The position numbers and the translations under genes were made by a program. The notes below the pieces were generated by a model that worked only from the letters and a program-made list of their open reading frames with translations, was not told where the DNA came from and searched no databases. Shown piece by piece: positions 17,886 through 26,160 of a stretch of DNA of 64,000 nucleotides. Origin of the DNA: Romboutsia timonensis (GTDB taxonomy: Bacteria > Bacillota > Clostridia > Peptostreptococcales > Peptostreptococcaceae); assembly GCF_900106845.1 (NCBI RefSeq), contig NZ_LT629850.1, positions 364,747 through 428,746 on the forward strand. The letters are read 5' to 3'. Positions within the stretch are counted from its first letter, which is position 1, and every line of letters starts with the position of its first letter.

Positions 17886-18770
17886 ATGATAAATGGAAAA
17901 ATTATAAAAGGAATAGGGGGATTTTACTACGTAGATACAGAAAAAGGGCTTTATGAATGTAGAGCTAGAGGGATATTTAGAAAAAATAAAATAACGCCTT
18001 TAGTTGGAGATAGAGTTAGTATAAGTGTAGTTGATGAAGAAAACAAAAAAGGTGTTGTAGAGGAAATTGAAAAAAGAGATACAGAACTTGTAAGACCACC
18101 TATAGCAAATGTAGATAAGGCTTTAATAGTATTTGCTATAAAAAATCCAGCACCAAATTTATCACTATTAGATAGATTTATAGTTTTAGCAGAAAAAGAA
18201 AATTTAGAAATAGTTATAGTATTTACTAAAGTTGATTTAGATGCTGATGGTGAACTTTTAGAGGAATTAAAAAGTATATATGAAGTAAGTGGATATAAGG
18301 TAATACCTGTTAGCAATAAACTTAAATTAAATATAGATAAAATAAAAGAAGAGTTAAAAGAAAATACTGTTGTTTTTGCTGGGCCATCTGGCGTAGGAAA
18401 ATCTAGCTTATTAAATGAAGTAGATAAAAATTTTGAATTAAAAACTGGAGAAGTTAGTGATAAAATAAAAAGAGGTAAGCACACTACTCGCCATGCAGAG
18501 CTTTTAAAATTAGAGTGTGGAGGAATGGTTGCAGATACTCCTGGATTTAGTTCATTAACACTTGATGATATAGATGAAAGTGAATTAAAAGAATACTTTA
18601 TAGAATTTGATAAGCACGATGATTGTAGATTTGGATCTAGATGTATTCATGAAAATGAACCAAGTTGTGCAGTAAAAGAAGCAGTAGAGAATGGGGAAAT
18701 ATCTAAAAAAAGATATGAAAGCTATATTCAATTATTAAACGAAATAAGATCAGGGAAGAGGAGATATTAA
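17886..18770 (+). CDS. rsgA: Small ribosomal subunit biogenesis GTPase RsgA
   Basis: RsgA is a circularly permuted GTPase that acts late in 30S assembly. Motif order shows the permutation: TKVD (G4) precedes GPSGVGKSSLLN (G1) and then DTPG (G3). An OB-fold lies at the N-terminus. A zinc site (CRFGSRCIHENEPSCAV) lies near the C-terminus. At 294 residues it is normal. AAGGAGG lies ahead of the ATG. rpe starts 1 base after the stop. Confidence 0.95.
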   Translation: MINGKIIKGIGGFYYVDTEKGLYECRARGIFRKNKITPLVGDRVSISVVDEENKKGVVEEIEKRDTELVRPPIANVDKALIVFAIKNPAPNLSLLDRFIVLAEKENLEIVIVFTKVDLDADGELLEELKSIYEVSGYKVIPVSNKLKLNIDKIKEELKENTVVFAGPSGVGKSSLLNEVDKNFELKTGEVSDKIKRGKHTTRHAELLKLECGGMVADTPGFSSLTLDDIDESELKEYFIEFDKHDDCRFGSRCIHENEPSCAVKEAVENGEISKKRYESYIQLLNEIRSGKRRY

Positions 18771-18771
18771 A

Positions 18772-19434
18772 ATGATTAAATTAGCACCATCGATATTATC
18801 GGCAGATTTTGCAAGATTATTAGAAGATGTTAAAAAAGTAGAAAATGCAGGATGTGAATATTTACATATTGATGTTATGGATGGACATTTTGTTCCAAAT
18901 ATAACATTAGGACCTAACGTAGTTAAATCTTTAAGAAAAGATGTAGATATGGTATTTGATGCTCATCTTATGATAGAAAATCCAGACCAATATATAAAAG
19001 AATTTGTTGATGCAGGGTGTGATATAATAGTAGTTCATCAAGAAGCTTGTAGACACTTACATAGAACTATACAAAACATAAAATCATATGGAATAAAGGC
19101 TGGGGTTTCATTAAATCCTGCGACTCCAATAGAAACTATAAAACATATAATAAGAGATGTTGATATGGTACTTATTATGACTGTGAATCCTGGTTTTGGA
19201 GGTCAATCATTTATAGAAAGTATGATACCTAAAATAGAAGAATTAAAAATGCTTATAGATAGTGAAGGTTTAAATATAGACATACAAGTAGATGGTGGAA
19301 TAAAACCTGACAATGTAGACAAAGTGGTAAGAGCTGGAGCAAACGTAATAGTGGCTGGATCTGCAATATTCAATAGTGATGACATAAAATCTACAGTAGA
19401 TTTATTTAGAAAAAATGCATTTGCGGTGAAGTAG
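18772..19434 (+). CDS. rpe: Ribulose-phosphate 3-epimerase
   Basis: Rpe interconverts ribulose 5-phosphate and xylulose 5-phosphate in the pentose phosphate pathway. The TIM-barrel signatures are intact: APSILSADFARL, HIDVMDGHFVPNITLGP, DAHLMIENP, TVNPGFGGQSF and DGGIKPDN. It has 220 residues. It lies in the conserved rsgA-rpe-thiN order. Confidence 0.96.
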   Translation: MIKLAPSILSADFARLLEDVKKVENAGCEYLHIDVMDGHFVPNITLGPNVVKSLRKDVDMVFDAHLMIENPDQYIKEFVDAGCDIIVVHQEACRHLHRTIQNIKSYGIKAGVSLNPATPIETIKHIIRDVDMVLIMTVNPGFGGQSFIESMIPKIEELKMLIDSEGLNIDIQVDGGIKPDNVDKVVRAGANVIVAGSAIFNSDDIKSTVDLFRKNAFAVK

Positions 19435-19438
19435 ATAT

Positions 19439-20080
19439 ATGAAAATTTGTATTATATTAAATGGTGAAATTAAAAATTACGATTATATAAATAGCGTAGT
19501 AGTAACAGGTAGTTATGATTATATAATATGTTCAGATGGAGGCGCAAATCACGCTTATAGTATGAATATAGTACCAGATTATATAATAGGGGACCTAGAT
19601 TCTGTAAATGAAAATATTATTGAGTACTATAAAAGTAAAAAAGTTAAATTTGAGAAATTTCCTACTAAAAAAGATGAAACAGATACAGAGTTGTGTATAG
19701 AGCTTTCAGATAAATTAAAAGCGAAAGAGATACATTTGATAGGAGTTCTAGGAGGAAGAATAGATCATACTATTGCAAATATAAACCTTCTTTATTATAT
19801 AAGAAAAAGAGGTATTACACCTAAGATAATTTCTGATAAAGAAGAAATATATATAGCTATGGATGAAGAAATAACTATATATGGAGAAATAGGAGATATA
19901 ATATCTATATTACCTATAAAAAATGATGCAAAGGGAGTAACTTTAAATAATTTAGAATATCCACTAGAAGATTATGATATGGAGTTTTCTAGACCATTAG
20001 GTATATCTAATGTTATGACTGATGTTAATTGTAGTATAAAAGTAAAAGAAGGAAGTCTGATTATAATAAAGAATATATAA
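19439..20080 (+). CDS. thiN: Thiamine diphosphokinase
   Basis: ThiN transfers pyrophosphate from ATP to thiamine. The sequence has the family motifs CSDGGANHAY, PDYIIGDLDSV, DETDTELCIEL and VLGGRIDHTIANI. It has 213 residues. The ATG lies 4 bases after the rpe stop. Note that the later gene steA carries a related fold. A terminator follows directly. Confidence 0.93.
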   Translation: MKICIILNGEIKNYDYINSVVVTGSYDYIICSDGGANHAYSMNIVPDYIIGDLDSVNENIIEYYKSKKVKFEKFPTKKDETDTELCIELSDKLKAKEIHLIGVLGGRIDHTIANINLLYYIRKRGITPKIISDKEEIYIAMDEEITIYGEIGDIISILPIKNDAKGVTLNNLEYPLEDYDMEFSRPLGISNVMTDVNCSIKVKEGSLIIIKNI

Positions 20081-20107
20081 AAGGTGGCTATTGCCATCTT
20101 TTTTTAT
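20080..20107 (+). terminator. Terminator after thiN
   Basis: Nine pairs (20080-20088 with 20093-20101, one G-T) close a 4-base loop and run into a long T tract. It ends the long operon that begins near dapF. Confidence 0.82.
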
Positions 20108-20187
20108 ATAAACTATTGAATAAATTAAATGAAGGATGTATGCAATTTAGGTTGTATATTTATAAAATTAATAAATGGGGGTATATT

Positions 20188-20727
20188 ATGGAAAATAAGA
20201 TTGCAGTTATATATAAATCTAAATATGGAGCCACAAAACGTTATGCTGGATGGATAGCATTAAAGCTAGATGCAGATTTATATGAAGTATCAGATATTAG
20301 GAGGAAAGATTTAAAGGCTTATGATACCATAATTTATGGAGGGCCATTATATATTGGAAAAATAAAAGGGATAAAATTTATAATAAATAACTATGAATAT
20401 ATAAAAGATAAAAAATTATCTGTATTTATGGTAGGTATGAGAGAATTTGATGAGGACTATATAAATTCTATTTTAGAAGATAATATACCTAAGCAAGTTA
20501 TTAATAATATAAAAACATTTTATTTTAGGGGGAAAATGAATTATCAAGAGTTAAGTCTTAAGGATAAAATTTTAATGACTGGATTGAGAGTAAGTATATC
20601 AAATAAGAAACAATCAGATATATCTAATGATGAGAAAATGATTTTAGAAGTGATAGATAAGCCTATAGACTATATAGATAAAAAGTCTATAGATATATTG
20701 TTAAATAATGTATCTAGCAATGGTTAA
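20188..20727 (+). CDS. Flavodoxin domain protein
   Basis: This 179-residue protein has a flavodoxin fold: a first strand and phosphate loop in AVIYKSKYGATKRYAGWIA, then DTIIYGGPLYIGKIKG. It resembles the flavodoxin-like HemG/protoporphyrinogen-oxidase group, but I would not assign that reaction. FMN binding is expected. The ATG at 20188 follows GGGGG with 6 bases spacing; the longer in-frame TTG reading from 20116 lacks a site. It stands alone between two terminators. Confidence 0.78.
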   Translation: MENKIAVIYKSKYGATKRYAGWIALKLDADLYEVSDIRRKDLKAYDTIIYGGPLYIGKIKGIKFIINNYEYIKDKKLSVFMVGMREFDEDYINSILEDNIPKQVINNIKTFYFRGKMNYQELSLKDKILMTGLRVSISNKKQSDISNDEKMILEVIDKPIDYIDKKSIDILLNNVSSNG

Positions 20728-20732
20728 GGATT

Positions 20733-20763
20733 ATAAGATGTATGTATTACATCTTATTTTTTT
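20733..20763 (+). terminator. Terminator after the flavodoxin gene
   Basis: Ten bases (20733-20742) pair perfectly with 20748-20757 around a 5-base loop and run into seven T. Confidence 0.85.
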
Positions 20764-20869
20764 ACCTATAAAGAGAATTATTATGGATATGATATGTACC
20801 AAAGTAAGAATAATATATTGAATTAAAATAAGGATAAATCTTTAAGGAAGTGATTTAGCAGTATAGGAA

Positions 20870-20915
20870 GCAAGGATATATCGTTTTTGATATGAGTGAA
20901 GCGAAAATTTTTATT
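20870..20915. repeat. Interspersed repeat, copy 2
   Basis: Bases 20870-20905 match 61-96 at about 31 of 36 positions, with the first 16 identical. The 5' arm of the hairpin seen in copy 1 is not present, so this copy looks truncated or diverged. It lies in a gap between a terminator and a small membrane protein gene. Confidence 0.6.
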
Positions 20916-21006
20916 TAAATTATAGGACAGGTCTAATTATATAACATTTCGCATAAATTTAAATATAGAATGTAACTAGGAGATTAAATACATACTGGAG
21001 GTATTT

Positions 21007-21159
21007 ATGAAAAATAGCAGCTTAAGAAGGTTATTTGGGATTCTATGCTTTTCTGTAGGTTTAGCTATAATACTATCTATGATATTACCTAACTGGATAT
21101 GGACGTCTCTTATAGCATTTACCCTTATGGGATGCGGGGTTTTATTCTTTTTATACTAG
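21007..21159 (+). CDS. Small hydrophobic membrane protein (50 residues)
   Basis: A 50-codon ATG frame follows a CTGGAGG site 5 bases away. It starts MKNSSLRRLFGILCF and has two predicted membrane segments (about 9-28 and 31-49) joined by a short PNW turn, with positive residues at the N-terminus. It is too short for routine gene finding. I do not recognise the family. It lies about 120 bases before spoVM, so a sporulation role is possible but only by position. Confidence 0.65.
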   Translation: MKNSSLRRLFGILCFSVGLAIILSMILPNWIWTSLIAFTLMGCGVLFFLY

Positions 21160-21218
21160 TTATAAGGTTTTATAAATATAATATTAATATATGCATTAAA
21201 GAATCCTATATAAGTTAA

Positions 21219-21237
21219 ATTCTATCGATAATAGAAT
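21219..21237. other. Short inverted repeat upstream of spoVM
   Basis: ATTCTAT (21219-21225) and ATAGAAT (21231-21237) flank 5 bases in the leader of spoVM. No T tract follows, so it is not a terminator. It may be a leader hairpin or an operator. Confidence 0.35.
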
Positions 21238-21279
21238 GAATCTAAAATTAAATGTTAAAAAAGTAGGGGGGAGTACTTT

Positions 21280-21360
21280 ATGAAGATGGTTACAATAAAA
21301 TTGCCAAAATGGCTTTCTAATATAGTTTTAAGATTCATGAAAAGTTCTAAAAAAGGATAA
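21280..21360 (+). CDS. spoVM: Stage V sporulation protein M
   Basis: The 26-codon frame reads MKMVTIKLPKWLSNIVLRF then a basic end, SKKG. It matches B. subtilis SpoVM, also 26 residues, in length and in the TIKLPK core. SpoVM is an amphipathic helix that senses the positive curvature of the forespore surface and anchors SpoIVA, the coat base layer. AGGGGGGAG lies 5 bases before the ATG. The location between thiN and rpmB is the same as in Bacillus, which strongly supports the call. Confidence 0.9.
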   Translation: MKMVTIKLPKWLSNIVLRFMKSSKKG

Positions 21361-21363
21361 AAG

Positions 21364-21389
21364 AAAAGCCTACTATTTAGTAGGCTTTT
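21364..21389. terminator. Bidirectional terminator between spoVM and rpmB
   Basis: Twelve bases (21364-21375) pair with 21378-21389, ending in AAAA on one side and TTTT on the other. It lies between two convergent genes and can serve both. Confidence 0.85.
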
Positions 21390-21401
21390 AAAAAGAACAT
21401 A

Positions 21402-21590
21402 TTAAGCTCTTTCTATTTTTCCAGAACGTAAACATCTAGTACAAACCTTAACTCTCTTAGGAGTACCATCTATTATAGCTCTAACGCTTCTTAAGTTAGC
21501 AGACCAAGTTCTTCTGCTGTGTCTATTTGAGTGTGATACTTGGTTTCCAGAAACCTTTCCTTTACCACATACGCTACATACCTTTGCCAT
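21402..21590 (-). CDS. rpmB: 50S ribosomal protein L28
   Basis: This 62-residue ribosomal protein starts MAKVCSVCGKGKVSGNQVSHSNR. It keeps the CxxC pairs CSVC and CTRC, so it is the zinc-binding form. An AAGGAGGTG site lies ahead of the ATG on the minus strand. It is convergent with spoVM and has its own promoter. Confidence 0.96.
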   Translation of the reverse strand: MAKVCSVCGKGKVSGNQVSHSNRHSRRTWSANLRSVRAIIDGTPKRVKVCTRCLRSGKIERA

Positions 21591-21643
21591 TTACGTACAC
21601 CTCCTTAAAATGATAACTATATTTAAAGACTAAAAACATATTT

Positions 21644-21672
21644 ATATTAACATAAATATTAAAAACGTGCAA
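21644..21672 (-). promoter_or_regulatory. Sigma-A promoter of rpmB
   Basis: On the minus strand TTGCAC (21672-21667) and TAATAT (21649-21644) are 17 bases apart, about 55 bases before the rpmB ATG. Confidence 0.6.
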
Positions 21673-21877
21673 CAGAAATATATATTTGCTTTACACATAT
21701 TGAAGAATTTGTTGTTATCATATAAAATTATATATATAATTCTGTATAAAGTAAATATTAAAAAAAGAAATACTAAATTTTTTCTTTTTTTATATCCAAA
21801 TTTTTATAATTTAAACTATAATAAATTTGGGTAGATTTAAATTATAACATATTTATAATATTATAGGATATACAAAT

Positions 21878-21906
21878 TTGCATAATACTATAAATATATA
21901 TAATAT
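21878..21906 (+). promoter_or_regulatory. Sigma-A promoter of the Asp23-fakA genes
   Basis: TTGCAT (21878-21883) and TAATAT (21901-21906) are 17 bases apart, about 54 bases before the ATG at 21960. Confidence 0.55.
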
Positions 21907-21959
21907 TAATTACACAGAAAAGTTAAATTAAAAAATAAATAAACTTAAGGGGGTCAACC

Positions 21960-22310
21960 ATGAGTGCAAAAATAGTTAATCAATATGGAAGTATAGAAAT
22001 AGATAAACAAGTTATATCACAAGTTGCGTATAGAGCAGCAATGGAAAGTTACGGACTAGTAGGATTAGGATATAAGTCTAAAGGTATAGTAGAACTATTA
22101 AAAGGTGAAAATGCTTTTAAAGGAGTAGTAGTCGAAGAATTAGAAGATAATACTATATCTATAGAATTATATGTTATATTACAATATGGGACAAATATAT
22201 CAACAGTTGCTAACAACATAATAGATAGAGTAAAATATACAGTTGAGAAGATTACATCAATAAATGTAAGTAAGATAGATATAAACGTGCAAGGTATAAG
22301 AGTTAAGTAA
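21960..22310 (+). CDS. Asp23/Gls24 family envelope stress protein (YloU-like)
   Basis: This 116-residue protein is of the Asp23 type: it starts IVNQYGSIEIDKQVISQVAYRAAMESYGLVG and ends TSINVSKIDINVQGIRV. Such proteins are small, soluble or membrane-associated, and linked to envelope stress. As in Bacillus (yloU-yloV), it sits 14 bases before fakA, so a link to fatty acid incorporation is inferred from position. A second copy lies at 39441. Confidence 0.88.
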   Translation: MSAKIVNQYGSIEIDKQVISQVAYRAAMESYGLVGLGYKSKGIVELLKGENAFKGVVVEELEDNTISIELYVILQYGTNISTVANNIIDRVKYTVEKITSINVSKIDINVQGIRVK

Positions 22311-22324
22311 TTAGGAGGAAAAAT

Positions 22325-23950
22325 ATGATTCAATATATAGAAGGTAAGATGTTAAGAGATATGTTTGTATCAGGTGCAAACAATCTTCAAAATCATAAAG
22401 AATTAGTAGATAAGCTAAATGTATTCCCTGTTCCAGATGGAGATACAGGTACTAACATGTCGCTTACTATATCTTATGCTATGAAAGAATTAGCTAAAGT
22501 TGAAAATGATAGTATAACAGAGATAGGAAAGTCTTTATCAAAAGGTTCTTTAATGGGAGCTAGAGGTAACTCAGGAGTTATATTATCTCAAATAATAAGA
22601 GGATTCTCAAAGTCTATAGAAGGTAAAGAGCAAATAAGTACTGAAGATTTAGCGAAGGCTTTTAAAAATGGATCTGACACAGCTTATAAGGCTGTTATAA
22701 AGCCAATAGAAGGAACAATATTAACAGTAGTAAGAGAAAGTGGAGAGTACGCTATAAAAGCAGCTAAAAAAGAAAAAGATTTATTAAAGTTCTTAGAAAT
22801 GGTTATAGATGAAGCTAATAAATCTTTAGAAAGAACTCCGGAACTACTTAAGAATTTAAAAGAGGCTGGTGTTGTAGACTCTGGAGGTAAAGGATTAGTT
22901 CTTATATATGAAGGAATGTATGAAGCATTAAAGGGGAACCCTATAAAAGCAAAAGACTTAAATGATTCTAATGTTTCTGAAGTTAAACAAGCTGGAACTT
23001 CTATAAATACAGAAGATATAAAATTCTGTTATTGTACAGAGTTTATACTAGAAAGTAACTCTATAAGTGATACTGAAATAAGAGATATAATGTTAAAGTA
23101 CGGAGATAGTTTAGCAGTTGTTGGTGATGAAGGTATAATAAAAGTACATGTTCATACAAATGATCCAGGTCTTGTACTTCAAGATGCTTTAAAACACGGT
23201 CAATTAGTAACAATAAAAATAGAAAATATGAAACTTCAACATGAAAATACATTAGTAGGTGATACTGATGAAATAGCTCAATCAGTAGAAGAAAAAGAAT
23301 ATGGATTCATAGCAACATCTATGGGAGAAGGTCTTGCAAAAATATTTAAAGACTTTGGAGTTGACTATATAATTGAAGGTGGTCAAACTATGAACCCAAG
23401 TACAGAAGATTTTATGAAAGCTATAGACAGTATAAATGCTAAAAATATATTCATATTCCCAAATAACAGTAATATAATAATGGCAGCAAACCAAGCTAAA
23501 GAATTAAGTGATAAGAATATAATTGTAATACCAACTAAAAATACTCCACAAGGATTTACAGCTTTAGTTAACTTTAATGCCGATGCTAGTGTAGAAGAAA
23601 ATGAACAAGCTCTTATGGAATCTTTAACTATGGTTAAATCAGGTCAAGTAACATTTGCAGTTAGAGACACTGTTATGAATGATGTTGAAGTTAAAGAAGG
23701 TAACATAATAGGTATAGCAGAAAGTAAACTTATGGATGCTGGAGATAGCGTAGATGAAATAACTACATCTTTAGTAGAAAAATTAGTTGATGAAGATAGT
23801 GCTATAATCACATTATTCTATGGTGAAGATGTAACTGAGGAAGATGCAAATAATCTTCGTGATGAATTAGAAGAAAAGTTTGAAGACCTAGATATAGAAT
23901 TATATTACGGTGGTCAACCTCTTTACTATTACTTAATATCAGTTGAATAA
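22325..23950 (+). CDS. fakA: Fatty acid kinase catalytic subunit FakA (DAK2 domain)
   Basis: FakA (YloV) binds ATP and phosphorylates fatty acids held by a FakB protein, feeding them to PlsX/PlsY. The N-terminal DAK2 domain has FPVPDGDTGTNMS, where the aspartates bind magnesium and ATP, and MGARGNSGVILSQI. The C-terminal half is the FakB-contacting DegV-like region, ending YYGGQPLYYYLISVE. It has 541 residues. No fakB is in the window. Confidence 0.92.
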   Translation: MIQYIEGKMLRDMFVSGANNLQNHKELVDKLNVFPVPDGDTGTNMSLTISYAMKELAKVENDSITEIGKSLSKGSLMGARGNSGVILSQIIRGFSKSIEGKEQISTEDLAKAFKNGSDTAYKAVIKPIEGTILTVVRESGEYAIKAAKKEKDLLKFLEMVIDEANKSLERTPELLKNLKEAGVVDSGGKGLVLIYEGMYEALKGNPIKAKDLNDSNVSEVKQAGTSINTEDIKFCYCTEFILESNSISDTEIRDIMLKYGDSLAVVGDEGIIKVHVHTNDPGLVLQDALKHGQLVTIKIENMKLQHENTLVGDTDEIAQSVEEKEYGFIATSMGEGLAKIFKDFGVDYIIEGGQTMNPSTEDFMKAIDSINAKNIFIFPNNSNIIMAANQAKELSDKNIIVIPTKNTPQGFTALVNFNADASVEENEQALMESLTMVKSGQVTFAVRDTVMNDVEVKEGNIIGIAESKLMDAGDSVDEITTSLVEKLVDEDSAIITLFYGEDVTEEDANNLRDELEEKFEDLDIELYYGGQPLYYYLISVE

Positions 23951-23961
23951 TTATCTAAGTA

Positions 23962-23981
23962 ACGAACATATTTTAGTTCGT
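23962..23981 (+). terminator. Small hairpin after fakA
   Basis: ACGAAC (23962-23967) pairs with GTTCGT (23976-23981) over an 8-base loop. There is no T tract after it, so it may be a processing or stabilising hairpin rather than a terminator. Confidence 0.3.
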
Positions 23982-24010
23982 AGGATAGATTAATAAAGTT
24001 AATTTTTAAA

Positions 24011-24050
24011 GTCCTGTATAATAATATTATTTGTACAGGGCTTTATTTAT
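24011..24050 (+). terminator. Terminator between fakA and recG
   Basis: GTCCTGTA (24011-24018) pairs with TACAGGGC (24034-24041), one wobble pair, over a 15-base loop, then TTTATTTAT. The interrupted T tract makes it a weak to medium terminator, so some read-through to recG is likely. Confidence 0.55.
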
Positions 24051-24061
24051 AGGTGATAAAA

Positions 24062-26122
24062 ATGATTGATTTAGAGAAAGACATACAATATGTAAAAGGT
24101 ATAGGTCCTAAAAAAGCATATAAGCTTAATAAGTTAGGAATTTTTACATTAAAAGATTTATTATTTTATTTTCCAAGACAATTTGAGGATAGAAATAATT
24201 TAAAAAAGATAGCGCAGTTACAAAATGATGAAAAAGCTACTATAAAAGCTGTAATAGTATCGGTAAATACAACAAATCCTAAAAAAGGAATGACACTTAC
24301 TAAAATAGATATAAAAGATGAAACAGGATATGCAAAACTTGCATTCTTTAATCAACCACATATAAAAAATTTATATAAATGTGGAGATACTGTATTAGTA
24401 TTTGGTAAAGTTAAAAAAGAATTTAAAACTATAGAGTTAAGTTCTTGTGAGATAGAACATCTTACAAATGCTCCTAAAAGTACATGTAAAGTTATGCCTA
24501 TATATCCATTGACTTATGGAGTAACTAACAAAGAAATAATAAGTATTATAAAGTCTGTTTTAAATAATGAAGAACTAAGAATAAAAGAATATTTACCTCA
24601 GAGAATAATAGAAAAGTATAAGTTATGTAGTATAGATTATGCTATAAGAAATATTCATAATCCTACTAGTAAAGAAGCATTAAAAATAGCTTTATATAGA
24701 ATTGTATTTGAAGAATTTCTAATTCTTCAGTTAGGTTTATTTATGTTTAAAAATGGGACGACCGAGGTTGAGGGTATAAAATTTAATAGAGATGAGAATT
24801 TAGACAATATATTAAAGGCACTACCATTTAAACTTACTAATGCTCAAAATAGAGCCCTAAATGAAATAATAGAGGACATGCAATCTAATAAGGTTATGAA
24901 TAGATTAGTACAAGGGGATGTAGGTTCTGGAAAAACTGTAGTAGCCCTTTTGGCACTAGCAAATTGTGTTTTAAATGGATATCAAGGTGCATTAATGGCA
25001 CCAACAGAGATACTAGCAGAGCAACATTATATATCATTATCTGAAACGTTAAAGCCATTTGGTATGGAAATTGAATTATTAGTTGGAAGTCTTACTAAAA
25101 AACAAAAGGAGAAAGTTTTAGAAAGAGTAAAGAATAAAGAAATTGATATATTAATAGGAACACATGCATTAATAGAAGATAAAGTAGAATTTAATAATCT
25201 AGGTATAGTTATAACAGACGAACAGCATAGATTTGGTGTAAGACAAAGAAGTAAGCTTTCAGAAAAAGGTATAAATCCAGATATACTAGTAATGACTGCA
25301 ACACCAATACCAAGAACATTGGCGCTTATACTTTATGGAGATTTGGATATATCTATAATAGATGAGCTTCCTCCAGGGAGACAGCCAATAGAAACACTAG
25401 CTGTAGATAAAGGAAAAAGAGATAAAGCTTACAACTCTTTAGTAAGAAGAGAGGTTGAAAAGGGTAGACAAGTATATATAGTATGTCCATTAGTTGAAGA
25501 AAGTGAAGCTATAGAAGCAAAAGCTGCCACTGAACTAGTAGAAGAATTAAAGTTGGAGTATTTTAGTGACCTGAGAGTAGGTCTTTTACATGGAAAAATG
25601 AAGGCTAGTGAAAAAGATGAAATAATGAAAAGTTTCAAAAATAAAGAAATAGACATATTAGTATCAACAACAGTTATAGAAGTAGGAGTAAATGTTCCAA
25701 ATGCAACATTAATGATAATAGAAAATGCTGAAAGATTTGGACTTGCTCAACTTCACCAATTAAGAGGGCGTGTAGGTAGAGGAAGTCATAAGTCTTATTG
25801 TATTTTAATATATGCATCAAAGAGTGACGTTTGTAGACAAAGAATGTCTATAATGGAAGAAACGAATGATGGCTTTAAAATATCAGAAAAAGATTTAGAA
25901 ATAAGAGGACCAGGGGAATTTTTTGGAACTAGACAACATGGACTTCCGGAACTTAAAGTTGCTAATATATTTAAGCATATGAAGATATTAAAGCTAGCTC
26001 AACAAGAGGCTAGATATATTATAGGATTAGATTATAAATTACAAAATAATGAGAATAAGATGCTGAAAAGAGAGATTATGACAAAATTTGAACATTCTAT
26101 TAAAGAAATTTCATTAAATTAA
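24062..26122 (+). CDS. recG: ATP-dependent DNA helicase RecG
   Basis: RecG remodels stalled replication forks and Holliday junctions. An N-terminal wedge/OB domain (about 1-240) is followed by two helicase domains. Walker A is GDVGSGKTVVA, the DExH box is DEQH in ITDEQHRFGVRQR, and motif VI is QLRGRVGRG. It has 686 residues from the ATG at 24062, which lies 5 bases after AGGTGA; an in-frame GTG at 24053 overlaps that site. Confidence 0.96.
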   Translation: MIDLEKDIQYVKGIGPKKAYKLNKLGIFTLKDLLFYFPRQFEDRNNLKKIAQLQNDEKATIKAVIVSVNTTNPKKGMTLTKIDIKDETGYAKLAFFNQPHIKNLYKCGDTVLVFGKVKKEFKTIELSSCEIEHLTNAPKSTCKVMPIYPLTYGVTNKEIISIIKSVLNNEELRIKEYLPQRIIEKYKLCSIDYAIRNIHNPTSKEALKIALYRIVFEEFLILQLGLFMFKNGTTEVEGIKFNRDENLDNILKALPFKLTNAQNRALNEIIEDMQSNKVMNRLVQGDVGSGKTVVALLALANCVLNGYQGALMAPTEILAEQHYISLSETLKPFGMEIELLVGSLTKKQKEKVLERVKNKEIDILIGTHALIEDKVEFNNLGIVITDEQHRFGVRQRSKLSEKGINPDILVMTATPIPRTLALILYGDLDISIIDELPPGRQPIETLAVDKGKRDKAYNSLVRREVEKGRQVYIVCPLVEESEAIEAKAATELVEELKLEYFSDLRVGLLHGKMKASEKDEIMKSFKNKEIDILVSTTVIEVGVNVPNATLMIIENAERFGLAQLHQLRGRVGRGSHKSYCILIYASKSDVCRQRMSIMEETNDGFKISEKDLEIRGPGEFFGTRQHGLPELKVANIFKHMKILKLAQQEARYIIGLDYKLQNNENKMLKREIMTKFEHSIKEISLN

Positions 26123-26160
26123 TTAAAATTATGTTAAAATATACAAAGAGGTGAAGTTTG

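Larger units (their letters stand above)
21591..21959. other. Divergent rpmB / Asp23 control region
   Basis: This 369-base gap holds a good promoter for each divergent gene. An AT-only hairpin (about 21759-21791, A-rich arm then T-rich arm) lies between them. No small gene with a ribosome-binding site is visible. Confidence 0.5.

Noticed and set aside
17951-18484. 177-codon minus-strand frame inside rsgA
   Set aside because: Long only because the AT-rich codons of rsgA give few antisense stops; composition is Ser/Leu/Phe-rich like the other shadows.
21170-21215. Sigma-E promoter for spoVM
   Set aside because: TAATATT at 21179-21185 is a good -35 but no acceptable CATACAnT lies 13-15 bases on.
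21759-21791. Terminator in the rpmB/Asp23 gap
   Set aside because: The arms are almost only A and T, and it lies between two divergent promoters where no transcript needs ending; kept only as a note on the gap.
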